Positions 49,452 to 57,394 of a stretch of 64,000 bases of DNA are shown piece after piece. The first letter of the stretch is position 1; the number at the start of each line of letters is the position of its first letter. Below the pieces are notes generated by a model. The model was given only the letters and a program-made list of their open reading frames with translations, had not been told where the DNA came from and made no database searches. Origin of the DNA: an uncultured Paracoccaceae bacterium (GTDB taxonomy: Bacteria; Pseudomonadota; Alphaproteobacteria; Rhodobacterales; Rhodobacteraceae); assembly GCA_947489445.1 (NCBI GenBank), contig CANLDN010000011.1, positions 1 to 64,000 of the forward strand, in the 5' to 3' direction. Both the position numbers and the translations under genes were made by a program.

Positions 49452-49877
49452 TTATTCGGGCATGTCGACGCCATCTTCGTTCGCAAGGAACGAATCAGAG
49501 CGCGTAAGAGACATGTCATGGACGCGGCTGACGGTTTGACTGCCAAACTGATCCGCAAGCTTCTGACGCCCTTCTATAGACGCCCATTTGTAGTCGATAC
49601 GACCGAGCGTCACGAGGCATTGCGGCACGATTTCGAACCGCTCTTTCAGCGCATATTTGGCTGCATCAACCTCGATTTCGGTTGCAGCCTCAAACTCCAC
49701 CATGGTGCTGAGTTCTTCGACCAAGCTTTCGGCCTCAAGTTTGCTTGTATTTCCAATAACTTCTGCGGCAGCCGTCAGAACCCATTCAGGATGTTCGCCA
49801 CGGACCACAAGGTTGCGACTTGGGTCGCGAAATTCATACTGCCCCTCATTTTCAAGCAGTTGACCTATCTCATTCAT
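49452..49877 (-). CDS. Unknown 141-residue protein, first gene of the pyp operon
   Basis: No family recognised. The N terminus (MNEIGQLLENEGQYEFRDPSRNLVVRG) is followed by helical sequence (HPEWVLTAAAEVIGNTSKLEAESLVEELSTMVEFEAATEIEVDAAKYALKERF) and a final strand/helix part (VPQCLVTLGRIDYKWASIEGRQKLADQFG). The start ATG 49877 is well supported by AAGGAG ten bases upstream. It lies 27 bases before pyp and probably forms the head of the operon pyp-A-B-pcl-gvp. It may be a signalling partner of PYP; this rests on position only. Confidence 0.72.
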   Translation of the reverse strand: MNEIGQLLENEGQYEFRDPSRNLVVRGEHPEWVLTAAAEVIGNTSKLEAESLVEELSTMVEFEAATEIEVDAAKYALKERFEIVPQCLVTLGRIDYKWASIEGRQKLADQFGSQTVSRVHDMSLTRSDSFLANEDGVDMPE

Positions 49878-49914
49878 ATTTACGATGCTCCTTCCGGCGG
49901 CATTAAAACTGTGG

Positions 49915-49936
49915 CACGCCGCATCAGATCGGCGTG
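49915..49936. promoter_or_regulatory. Inverted repeat upstream of the pyp operon
   Basis: Seven-base arms cacgccg and cggcgtg flank an eight-base spacer, about 40 bases upstream of the first - strand gene of the pyp operon. In the divergent 172-base region between that gene and the + strand trio, it is the most obvious candidate operator or leader hairpin. No promoter could be assigned with confidence. Confidence 0.35.
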
Positions 49937-50049
49937 TATACTCCGGTGATGGCGCCAAAAAATGAACAAAATCCGAACAATTGCCCGAAAGGACAAAACA
50001 TCTTAGAAACTCAATAGGTGGCATTTTATGAAAAACCCGGGGGGGTGTT

Positions 50050-50208
50050 ATGTATTCAGCCAGATCAATTGAAATGAAGGTGCGTGAAGATGGCTCTGAC
50101 ATCTTGTCTTACACCTTCAGCAATCTGTCAGAAGCGTCAGAGATGTTGGCTTTTCTTAAGGACTTTCTTCCAGACGCAACTTTCGTGATTCAACCGCTTC
50201 GTCACTAA
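50050..50208 (+). CDS. 52-residue small protein divergent from the pyp operon
   Basis: A short open frame starting ATG 50050 and ending TAA 50206-50208. Translation starts MYSARSIEMKVREDGSDI and ends FLPDATFVIQPLRH, with a helical SNLSEASEMLAFLKDFL segment that resembles part of the 182-residue protein at 48486. A G-rich stretch precedes the start. It is followed 68 bases later by another related gene, so it is probably the first member of a + strand operon. Function unknown. Confidence 0.6.
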   Translation: MYSARSIEMKVREDGSDILSYTFSNLSEASEMLAFLKDFLPDATFVIQPLRH

Positions 50209-50276
50209 GGGCGCGATTCACTATTCGATAACAACGTTCGTGTTAGATGCCAGTTCTTGATCAAGGAACGCGGTGA

Positions 50277-50795
50277 ATGAACGCTGATCTGGCAATATGT
50301 GACGCTGTATCGGATGCGGAAGATGCCCCGCCCGATGATGACGGGAACGTCATGCAATGGGGCATCACCGTTGTCACGCGCGCTGGCAATCCACCGTTGC
50401 GATTTCGTGGTCGCCTGACGGCAGAGTATACGGATATGTCCACCCCGGACATGCCATTGACGATCTCCCTTTGGGAGCGGCAGAAAGGCGGGTTTGTGCT
50501 GTCTCATAGTGTTGATCGAACACCATCCGCGAGCCATGCCGTCAATCTCGCCTCTCGTGTCGCCGCGACCAGCTATCTGGAAGAGTATTGTGAAGGTTTG
50601 GCCAAATCCGGTCGACTGATCACATTTGATCCGAGCGACCCTGGCGGTTTCTCAGAAGCGATGCGGCCGCTTTATCAACACATGGTTTTCCGGCAACGGT
50701 TCCGTCGTTTTGTTGGGGATGTACTCGCTGACTGGAGCGAGCCGAAGTGCGCGTCAAAACATCAAGAGAATTCATATGCGGAGAGCACATTATGA
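50277..50795 (+). CDS. Unknown protein (RPLxFxG family, copy C) divergent from pyp
   Basis: A 172-residue protein related to the two unknown proteins in the pyp operon: QWGITVVTRAGNPPLRFRGRLTAEY ... PLTISLWERQKGGFVLSHSVD parallels their RPL-x-F-x-G core. The N-terminal 25 residues are acidic (AEDAPPDDDGN). The C-terminal part is helical and charged. AAGGA lies about nine bases before ATG 50277. It overlaps the next gene by four bases (ATGA), so the two are coupled. Function unknown. Confidence 0.75.
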   Translation: MNADLAICDAVSDAEDAPPDDDGNVMQWGITVVTRAGNPPLRFRGRLTAEYTDMSTPDMPLTISLWERQKGGFVLSHSVDRTPSASHAVNLASRVAATSYLEEYCEGLAKSGRLITFDPSDPGGFSEAMRPLYQHMVFRQRFRRFVGDVLADWSEPKCASKHQENSYAESTL

Positions 50796-51409
50796 CATCA
50801 AAAAAGGGTTACCGGGATCAAGCGGCGGAGGTACGTAGTGCAGCACGCGATCAGTTGGCCCAGCTCAGACAGGAACGACTGGCCAACAGAAGATCTGTAG
50901 CTGGTCAGAGGGGGGATGATCAGGTCATTGTCCCTATGCAACAAGCGTCAGACGACGTTTTGGAGGTGCCACAAGCGGAGTATTCGCAGTTTCAAGAGGC
51001 TCCGGAATTCCATAAGCCCGACGAAGTACCGGGGGGCGAAACCAGTGAAGCCGTTGATATCGACCTGGGCGACACAGATACGCCCAGTGTAAACCTGTCT
51101 ACTGACCCGATCACTGAAAACTGTGGCGACACGCCGGACATAAGAGAACCAGTTTTTGCGAGCGGGACGCAAGAAGACCGGACCACCCCCAGCGATGAAA
51201 GCGCTTGGGAAGGTGACCTTCACTTATTGCCGGGTGCAGGAAATGCTTTGATCTGGATGTTGAATCAATCGGGCATTGATTCGTTGGCGGATTTATCCGT
51301 GGCGGATCCGCGTCAGCTGTCTGACCAACTGGGCGCCGTTGGCCAAATACTCAACATGCAGACATGGATCAACTTTGCCAAAGAAAAGAACAAAGCGCCA
51401 ATACGTTAG
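50792..51409 (+). CDS. Acidic protein with C-terminal helix-hairpin-helix-like domain
   Basis: A 205-residue protein. The first 45 residues are charged and helical (SKKGYRDQAAEVRSAARDQLAQLRQERLANRRS), the middle (about 50-145) is acidic and low in hydrophobic residues, probably disordered, and the last 60 residues (LHLLPGAGNALIWMLNQSGIDSLADLSVADPRQLSDQLGAVGQILN) look like the helix-hairpin-helix module seen in DNA- or protein-binding domains (LPGxGxxxxxxLxxxGI...LADL). Starts ATG 50792 inside the stop of the preceding gene. Function unknown; the context ties it to the PYP/gas vesicle cluster. Confidence 0.7.
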   Translation: MTSKKGYRDQAAEVRSAARDQLAQLRQERLANRRSVAGQRGDDQVIVPMQQASDDVLEVPQAEYSQFQEAPEFHKPDEVPGGETSEAVDIDLGDTDTPSVNLSTDPITENCGDTPDIREPVFASGTQEDRTTPSDESAWEGDLHLLPGAGNALIWMLNQSGIDSLADLSVADPRQLSDQLGAVGQILNMQTWINFAKEKNKAPIR

Positions 51410-51695
51410 TGATTTGAACGCTATCGCGCATGGAGCGATGACACATTGTTTCAGTAGGCAAGCTTGCTAGACAATCCTCACCCAAACAAAAAATCGCCTC
51501 AATTTTGCACGTTCAGGTTTAAAAGGAGGACTTAGGCGGCCGGTAGCCACAAATGAATCAATGTTAACACTTCGGAAACAATCGGCTCTGGCGCCGCATT
51601 GATATCATCTTTTCGCCAGATTGGCGGTTTATCGCCGATGGTTATGCGTAAGTGTGTCGAACATGACACCAGAATCCACCATCGAGGTTAACTTA

Positions 51696-53252
51696 ATGAA
51701 GTATCTAGGACAAAAGCTGACATTTGCCGCTTGCGTGGCTGTGTCGCCGCTTGTTGCAAATGCTGACGAGGTCACGATTTCAAGCAAGGACAACGCTGTG
51801 TCCATCACCGGAGAACTGCTTTCCTTTGATGAGGAAGTGTACATCCTGAGCACAGACATCGGTGAACTGCGTTTGTCGCGTGCGGCCACCAACTGTTCCG
51901 GTGCCACATGCCCGCAAACGATCACAAATCTTGAAATTACCGTTTCAGTGACAGAGCCAAAAACAGCGGCACTGCTGCAGACAATGGTCAATGGCTTTGC
52001 GGCCTCGCGCGACCTGATGGGGCTATCGGTTCCGGACGAAAACGGCGTTGTTGCGCGTATCGACATTCAGGATTTTGCGACCAATACAAGGTCGGGCACC
52101 GTGGACGTCAACTTGCAGGCAGCAGACGCGGGATTTGCTGCGCTGACAGCGGATCAAGTTGATCTGACAATCACGAAAACGGCCGTTCCAGCGGCAATCG
52201 CAGATAGCATTGTTGCACGCGGGGGTACCGATTTACGGGATTTGAGCCGTGAACGTGTTATCGCGCTTGATGCGCTGGTTCCAATTGTCCATCCCAGCAA
52301 TCCGGTGCGATCTGTGTCGCTTGAGGAATTGGCGCTGATCGCGTCCGGGCGTATTCGGAACTGGTCCGAACTGGGCGGCGACAATGCGCCAATCCGCATG
52401 TTGTTGCCTGCCGAAGGGTCTTCGGCTGATGCGGCATTCACCGAACTGGTGCTTGATCCGAACCGGGTCCGTTTGCGCCGCTCTGCTGAACGTGCGGACA
52501 GCGAAAGCCAAGCTGCATCGATCGTCGAGCAGGATGAAACTGCAATTACGATCACCAGCCTCTCTGAGACCGGCGGGGGCGAGGTTCTGCCCATTCGTCA
52601 AACATGCGGCCCCTTGGCCTATGCCACCGATTTTGCCATCAAGGCGGAGGAATACCCGCTCAGTAGCCGCGTGTTCGCCTATACAGGTGATGATAATCAG
52701 ACAACGACGGAAAGCCAGTTCATCAACTTCATGTCGTCGCCTGATGCGCAACCGCTGATCCAGAATGTGGGCTATGTGGACCAGACGGTCGTGACCCAAC
52801 CGATTAGCTTGCAGGGCACGCGTATGACATCAGCCATCTTGTCGGCGAATAACAGCGACAGTTTGGGCCTGGTTCAAAACTTCTCGCGTGATTTGGCGAC
52901 CGCAGATCGTCTTTCGACAACCTTCCGCTTTACGTCAGGCTCGGCACGTTTGGACAACAAATCGATCGAAGATGTCGAACGTATGGTCGACTTCCTGACC
53001 AGCGCCGAAGCGCGTAATCGCGATATTCTGGTCATTGGCTTCACCGATGATGTCGGCCGTTTTGATCTGAACGAGCGTTTGGCGTTGCTACGCGCGACAA
53101 GCGTGCGTGATGCGCTGGTTGGCGCTGTTGGTGGCGATGCACTGGCCGGTCGAATGTCGGTTTCGTCATACGGTCCGCTGGCACCCGTTGGGTGCAACGA
53201 AACCGCGGACGGTCGTGAAAGCAATCGGCGCGTTGAAATCTGGCTGCGTTAA
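51696..53252 (+). CDS. Phosphate-binding-like protein fused to OmpA domain
   Basis: A 518-residue secreted protein. A signal peptide (MKYLGQKLTFAACVAVSPLVANA) leads to a beta-rich region (about 25-130), then a PstS-like type 2 periplasmic binding fold (about 135-390: DALVPIVHPSNPVRSVSLEELALIASGRIRNWSELGG, a strong signature), and a C-terminal OmpA/MotB peptidoglycan-binding domain (about 400-518: TFRFTSGSARLDNKSIEDVERMVDFL, VIGFTDDVGRFDLNERLALLRATSVRDALV, ESNRRVEIWL). It would bind an anion while being held to the cell wall. No PstCAB transporter is near, so it may sense rather than import. ATG 51696 has GAGG upstream. Confidence 0.83.
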   Translation: MKYLGQKLTFAACVAVSPLVANADEVTISSKDNAVSITGELLSFDEEVYILSTDIGELRLSRAATNCSGATCPQTITNLEITVSVTEPKTAALLQTMVNGFAASRDLMGLSVPDENGVVARIDIQDFATNTRSGTVDVNLQAADAGFAALTADQVDLTITKTAVPAAIADSIVARGGTDLRDLSRERVIALDALVPIVHPSNPVRSVSLEELALIASGRIRNWSELGGDNAPIRMLLPAEGSSADAAFTELVLDPNRVRLRRSAERADSESQAASIVEQDETAITITSLSETGGGEVLPIRQTCGPLAYATDFAIKAEEYPLSSRVFAYTGDDNQTTTESQFINFMSSPDAQPLIQNVGYVDQTVVTQPISLQGTRMTSAILSANNSDSLGLVQNFSRDLATADRLSTTFRFTSGSARLDNKSIEDVERMVDFLTSAEARNRDILVIGFTDDVGRFDLNERLALLRATSVRDALVGAVGGDALAGRMSVSSYGPLAPVGCNETADGRESNRRVEIWLR

Positions 53253-53338
53253 GCAGCCGTGAATGATCGCCATTATGAAAATCCGGTTCCGGACGGTGAC
53301 TGCATCACCTTGGAACCGCAAGTGAGGAAACACTTGAT

Positions 53339-54370
53339 ATGAAACGTAGAACCTTACTCGGCACCGGTTTGGGTGCCATGGTGGTCTCGGGCACTACAGC
53401 CACGGCACAATCTGCTGCGGTAATGTCCATGATCACTGATCGACCCGCAGCCGCGCGGTCCCTCGCCGACCGTGTCTCGCGTGTGTCTGGGGGACGTATC
53501 CAGATCGATGTACAACAGGCGCCCAGTGCACAATCCGCTGGCTTCCTGTCGACCGTATCTTCCGGCGGTGCGGATATGTACATGGCCGCTGAGGAGGCAT
53601 TTGTTGACACGAATGCAGCCTTCGGCATCTTTTCATCGATGCCCGGCGGGATGAGCTCGAGCGAATTGGAAAGCTGGATTCTTGTCGCTGACGGCCGCTT
53701 CATGTGGGACATTCTTGGCGAAGAATACGGCGTCAAATCCTTCATGGCAGGCGACGACGGTGCTTTGCCAATCTGGTCGCGGGCGCCCCTGAATAGCGTG
53801 GCAGATCTGGCCACGGGTCGGGTTGGGTCAGTTGGTCTCGGCAAGAACGTGATGCAGGCAATCGGGGCATCGGATGTGATTGATATCCGCGCCGATGATG
53901 TGGATTTGTCAACTTTGACTGCTTTCGAGGGGTTGAATGTGACCCAGATGGCAGATGCAGGATTGCTTGATATTTTTTCACATATGACAGCCCCCAGCGC
54001 GGGCCGTCCAACATCTGCCTTGTCGGTCGGTTTCAATCTGTCCAAGTGGAATGGGCTATCCGATGCTGATCGTCTGATCCTTGAACGATGCATCATGGCG
54101 GAACATGGTCGCAATCGTAATCAGGCGCTGCATGATAGCGTTGTGGCACTGCGTGATGCGCCCGGCGTGACGACCCATGAAATGCCGCAAGACATCTGGG
54201 ATGCGCAAGTCGCTGCATCCACAGAAACGATGTTCGAGATCATCGACTCAGGGGATCTGGGCGCTGATATCGGTGATGCCTACCTCTACTTCATCGGTGA
54301 TGTCGCCGGTTGGAGCGAGATCGGCGAAGCTGCTTACTTTGCGGGCCGCAAGCAGGCGCTTTCACGATGA
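53339..54370 (+). CDS. TRAP-type substrate-binding protein, orphan copy 1
   Basis: A 343-residue periplasmic receptor with a signal peptide (MKRRTLLGTGLGAMVVSGTTATAQ; the RR suggests Tat export). The body follows the DctP pattern loosely: SLADRVSRVSGGRIQIDVQQAPS, DMYMAAEEAFVDTNAAFGIFSSMPGG. TRAP membrane subunits DctQ and DctM are missing next to it. It overlaps the next receptor gene by four bases (ATGA), so the two are coupled. Ligand unknown. Confidence 0.75.
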   Translation: MKRRTLLGTGLGAMVVSGTTATAQSAAVMSMITDRPAAARSLADRVSRVSGGRIQIDVQQAPSAQSAGFLSTVSSGGADMYMAAEEAFVDTNAAFGIFSSMPGGMSSSELESWILVADGRFMWDILGEEYGVKSFMAGDDGALPIWSRAPLNSVADLATGRVGSVGLGKNVMQAIGASDVIDIRADDVDLSTLTAFEGLNVTQMADAGLLDIFSHMTAPSAGRPTSALSVGFNLSKWNGLSDADRLILERCIMAEHGRNRNQALHDSVVALRDAPGVTTHEMPQDIWDAQVAASTETMFEIIDSGDLGADIGDAYLYFIGDVAGWSEIGEAAYFAGRKQALSR

Positions 54371-55515
54371 CACATGAATTGGATGATAAGACGATGCCAG
54401 ATTTGCAGCAAACTCAGAAACCTCTCTCTCGTCGCCGGGCGTTGCTCGCCGGGGGCGCCGCGCTGACCGGTGCTGCGGCGCTTGCGACACCAGCCATTGC
54501 GCAGGGTTCGCCACGTACGGTACGCATGGCGACGTCATGGCCCGGTGGCCTTGGCGGTCTGGCCGACAGCGCCGCGCGCGTCGCCGAAGGGATCACGACC
54601 GGCAGTGACGGCCGCCTGAATGTCGAACTCTACCCCGCTGGTCAGCTGGTTCCTCCGCTCGGTGTGCATGATGCCGCCGGTGCAGGCGAAATCGAGATGT
54701 ATCACTCGGCCGAATACTATTTTCAGCGCAAGCACCGGGGTATGAACTTCTTCACCACGGTGCCACTGGGTCTGACATCGGTTGAGCATGCGGGTTGGAT
54801 CAAGTTTGGCGGTGGCCAGGCGTTGTGGGATGAATTGAATGCCGGCTTTGGCGTCAAATCATTGGCTGTTGGCGGAACAGGCGTTCAGATGGGCGGCTGG
54901 TTCAATAAACCGATCACCAGCATGGAAGACTTTGAAGGCCTGACCATGCGCATGCCGGGTCTTGGCGGGCAAGTGATCAGCCGCCTTGGGGCAAATGCCG
55001 TGGTCCTGCCTGGCGGCGGGATTGTTGAGGCTCTTTTCGAAGGGTCCATCGACGCGACCGAATGGGTCGGCCCATATAACGATCTGCAGTTTGGCTTTCA
55101 AAAACTGTTATCGACGTACATCTACCCCGGCTTCCATGAACCCGGCACGACTGCCGCGGTTGGTATGAACCTCGATTTCTGGAACAGCTTGCCCGACATC
55201 GACAAGGCCCTGATCGAAACTGTGACCGATGCGGAAATGACAAATCACACAGCTGACTATTACGGCAATAACGGTTTGGCTTTGGTGCAGCTTTTGGCAG
55301 AATCGGGCGTAAAGCCGACCCGTCTGCCTGATGACGTCTGGAACGAATTGGCGCGCGTATCTTTTGAAGTCACAAGCGGTGTTGCCGACGATGACGATAT
55401 GGGGCGGCGCATTGTCGAAAGCTATGACGCCTACCGTGCCCTGGTCGGTGCTGCCGGGCCAATAAGTCAGGCTGAATATCTGTCAAGACGTGGTGCAGAA
55501 AACCTGTTCATCTGA
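54367..55515 (+). CDS. TRAP-type substrate-binding protein, orphan copy 2
   Basis: A 382-residue receptor with a Tat-like signal (LSRRRALLAGGAALTGAAALATPAIAQ). It is clearly DctP-type: VRMATSWPGGLGGLADSAARVAEGI, GRLNVELYPAGQLVPP, GLTMRMPGLGGQVISRLGANAVVLPGGGIVEALFEGSIDATEWVGPYND (the Arg that contacts a carboxylate, and the EW motif). Similar proteins serve mannitol/2-oxo acid or lactate-type TRAP uptake. As with its partner, no DctQM genes are present. Start ATG 54367 lies within the previous stop codon. Confidence 0.82.
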   Translation: MTHELDDKTMPDLQQTQKPLSRRRALLAGGAALTGAAALATPAIAQGSPRTVRMATSWPGGLGGLADSAARVAEGITTGSDGRLNVELYPAGQLVPPLGVHDAAGAGEIEMYHSAEYYFQRKHRGMNFFTTVPLGLTSVEHAGWIKFGGGQALWDELNAGFGVKSLAVGGTGVQMGGWFNKPITSMEDFEGLTMRMPGLGGQVISRLGANAVVLPGGGIVEALFEGSIDATEWVGPYNDLQFGFQKLLSTYIYPGFHEPGTTAAVGMNLDFWNSLPDIDKALIETVTDAEMTNHTADYYGNNGLALVQLLAESGVKPTRLPDDVWNELARVSFEVTSGVADDDDMGRRIVESYDAYRALVGAAGPISQAEYLSRRGAENLFI

Positions 55516-55529
55516 CCACGAAAATAACG

Positions 55530-55559
55530 GGTGTCGGCGCATATTGACGTGCCGGCACC
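55530..55559. terminator. Hairpin between the TRAP receptor and ecfG
   Basis: The arms ggtgtcggcgc and gtgccggcacc form an eleven-base stem with two G-T pairs and an eight-base loop, starting 14 bases after the receptor's stop codon and before the ecfG stop codon. It is a likely bidirectional terminator; no long U tract is present. Confidence 0.55.
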
Positions 55560-55593
55560 TTGCCAATCGGGTCACTTCAATCAGAACCCGGCT

Positions 55594-56115
55594 TCATCTT
55601 TCTTGCTGCCTGTGTACCTCATCATAGCCAAGCAACTCTGACAGCCTTGCACGTGCGCGGTTGATACGGCTCTTGATTGTACCGATTGCCACGCCACAGG
55701 TGCGCGCCGCGTCCTCGTAGGTCAGCCCACTTGCCCCGACAAGCACAAGCGCCTCGCGTTGTTCGGTCGGCAACATGCCAAGTGCCTTTTCAAAATCCAT
55801 GACCGCGATGTGGTCTTGCTGGCTCGGATCACCGAATGAAACTTCTGACAACTGCAGTTCGGTGCCATCACGTTCTCGCTTGGTCTTGCGCAAATCTGAA
55901 TAAAACGTGTTGCGCAGAATGGTAAATAGCCACGCTTGAAGATTGGTCCCGTCCTCGAACCGATCAAAATTCTTCCAGGCTTTCACGATAGTATCTTGCA
56001 CCAAATCGTCTGCCGCACTGGGATTGCGCGTTAGGCTAAGTGCAAATGCACGCATTTGCGGCAGACATGTGATGATTTCGTCACGCGGGTCTGACGTGGC
56101 GAGCGCAGGTTTCAT
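55594..56115 (-). CDS. ecfG: ECF sigma factor EcfG (general stress response)
   Basis: A 173-residue ECF sigma factor: region 2 DDLVQDTIVKAWKNFDRFEDGTNLQAWLFTILRNTFYSDLRK and region 4 LPTEQREALVLVGASGLTYEDAARTCGVAIGTIKSRINRARARL. It is the alphaproteobacterial general stress sigma factor, held by NepR and released by phosphorylated PhyR; both are encoded next to it. Its ATG 56115 lies in the nepR stop codon (ATGA), so the genes are coupled. An EcfG-type promoter precedes nepR. Confidence 0.94.
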   Translation of the reverse strand: MKPALATSDPRDEIITCLPQMRAFALSLTRNPSAADDLVQDTIVKAWKNFDRFEDGTNLQAWLFTILRNTFYSDLRKTKRERDGTELQLSEVSFGDPSQQDHIAVMDFEKALGMLPTEQREALVLVGASGLTYEDAARTCGVAIGTIKSRINRARARLSELLGYDEVHRQQER

Positions 56116-56276
56116 GCCTCTGGCTCCGGGTCTTGGTCCTGCTCTTGTTGGCGCAATTGCTCCAAAAGATGTGTGAACCGATCCGGCACCTCTTCTTCCA
56201 CTACGCGCTGATAGACCCGCCTCAGGTTCTCGTCGATGTCGCGCTCGGCTTGCGGTTTTTTTGGTCGGCGCGTCAT
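56112..56276 (-). CDS. nepR: Anti-sigma factor NepR
   Basis: A 54-residue protein, short enough to be easily missed. It reads MTRRPKKPQAERDIDENLRR followed by VYQRVVEEEVPDRFTHLLEQL, with the classic NepR core (L-R-x-V-Y-x-x-x-x-x-E-x-V-P-D-R-F-x-x-L-L-x-x-L). NepR binds EcfG under normal conditions; phospho-PhyR titrates it. The gene lies in the usual position between phyR and ecfG and overlaps ecfG (ATGA). Confidence 0.94.
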   Translation of the reverse strand: MTRRPKKPQAERDIDENLRRVYQRVVEEEVPDRFTHLLEQLRQQEQDQDPEPEA

Positions 56277-56323
56277 TTTGATGGCTCATTCGCTTGAGAA
56301 AATTTGCTGGTTGTCTATTAGTA

Positions 56324-56349
56324 AACGCCGCTGAGTTGTATTATGTTCC
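56324..56349 (-). promoter_or_regulatory. EcfG-dependent promoter of nepR-ecfG
   Basis: On the - strand GGAAC (56345-56349) and CGTT (56324-56327) are separated by 17 bases, matching the consensus GGAAC-N16/17-CGTT of EcfG-type sigma factors. It lies about 50 bases before the nepR start, indicating positive autoregulation of the stress module. Confidence 0.82.
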
Positions 56350-56375
56350 ACAAAGCACGCAAAGGTTAAAGTGAA

Positions 56376-57188
56376 ATGCCGAAAACCGATATGACAAAGG
56401 GTCTGTCAGCCCGTCTGGGTGAAACCCTTCCATACCTGCGGCGTCACGCGCGTGCTTTGACCGGTAGCCAGGAAACCGGTGATAAATACGCCTTGGCGGC
56501 GCTCGAGCATGTTCTTGGCGACCAATCGGCAATTCTGGATGCGTCATCCGCAAAGGTCGGCCTTTTCCGTGTTTTTTTTGGGGTTTGGAAAGAGGACACC
56601 AAACAAAAACCGACAGATGAAAACGAGATGGCAGCCAAAGCGCAAAGCTACTTGCAATCACTTACACCGCATTCGCGGCAGGCGTTATTGCTGCATTCGA
56701 TCGAGGAGTTTTCGCCCGTGGAAATAGGCGAAATTATGGGTCTTTCGGAGGCGGAAGCCGACAATCTGATCAACATCGCCCGTCATGAAATGAAGCAAAG
56801 CATTGTAGGTCGGATCATGGTGATCGAAGATGAGGCGATGATCGCCCAGGACCTGCAGGACATTGTCGAGGCCATGGGCCACGCCGTGACCGGCACTGCC
56901 GCGACACGCGATCAGGCTGTTGCACTCGCCGCGACCGAAAAGCCTGATCTGATCCTGTCAGACATTCAGCTGGCGGATGGGTCATCGGGCATCGATGCGG
57001 TCAATGATATCTTGGATATGGCTGCGGACACGCCCGTAATGTTCATCACGGCATTCCCCGAACGCCTGCTCACCGGAGAGGGCAAAGAGCCGGCTTTCGT
57101 CATTACCAAACCCTACGGTGCTGACCAAATCCGATCTGCTGTCAGTCAGGCTATGTTTTTCCGAAGCAGCGCCAATATCGTGCTCTAG
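56376..57188 (+). CDS. phyR: PhyR anti-anti-sigma response regulator
   Basis: A 270-residue two-part protein. The first 140 residues are sigma-factor-like (KGLSARLGETLPYLRRHARALTGSQETGDKYALAAL, HSRQALLLHSIEEFSPVEIGEIMGLSEAEADNLI), mimicking EcfG to bind NepR; the rest is a receiver domain (RIMVIEDEAMIAQDLQDIVE, PDLILSDIQLADGSSGID with the phosphoacceptor Asp, FITAFPERLL, FVITKPYGADQI). It drives the general stress response with the divergent nepR-ecfG. No HWE histidine kinase is in the window. Confidence 0.95.
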   Translation: MPKTDMTKGLSARLGETLPYLRRHARALTGSQETGDKYALAALEHVLGDQSAILDASSAKVGLFRVFFGVWKEDTKQKPTDENEMAAKAQSYLQSLTPHSRQALLLHSIEEFSPVEIGEIMGLSEAEADNLINIARHEMKQSIVGRIMVIEDEAMIAQDLQDIVEAMGHAVTGTAATRDQAVALAATEKPDLILSDIQLADGSSGIDAVNDILDMAADTPVMFITAFPERLLTGEGKEPAFVITKPYGADQIRSAVSQAMFFRSSANIVL

Positions 57189-57196
57189 GCGCCGGA

Positions 57197-57225
57197 CCCA
57201 AAATCCGAATCGATTTGGGCGGTTT
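57197..57225 (+). terminator. Terminator-like hairpin after phyR
   Basis: The arms cccaaa(a)tc and gatttggg pair over eight positions (one bulged A) around the loop cgaatc, and are followed by cggtttt. It starts nine bases after the phyR stop codon. Confidence 0.6.
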
Positions 57226-57394
57226 TCATCTAAACCCACGCATTGACGACCGGGTTGGCCGACGGTTGTCGTTTAGGAAAGCGTGGTATTGAGATGTATT
57301 ATGCGTTTGAAGCCGCATTTTATGTGCTGGCCTGTTGACGAGCGAACCTCCGCCTACGCAATTGCGCTGCGTAAACATTGGGTCGGAGCATAAA

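Noticed and set aside
56350..56375. EcfG promoter for phyR on the + strand
   Set aside because: No GGAAC-N16/17-CGTT pair is present in the + orientation; only the nepR-facing element matches.
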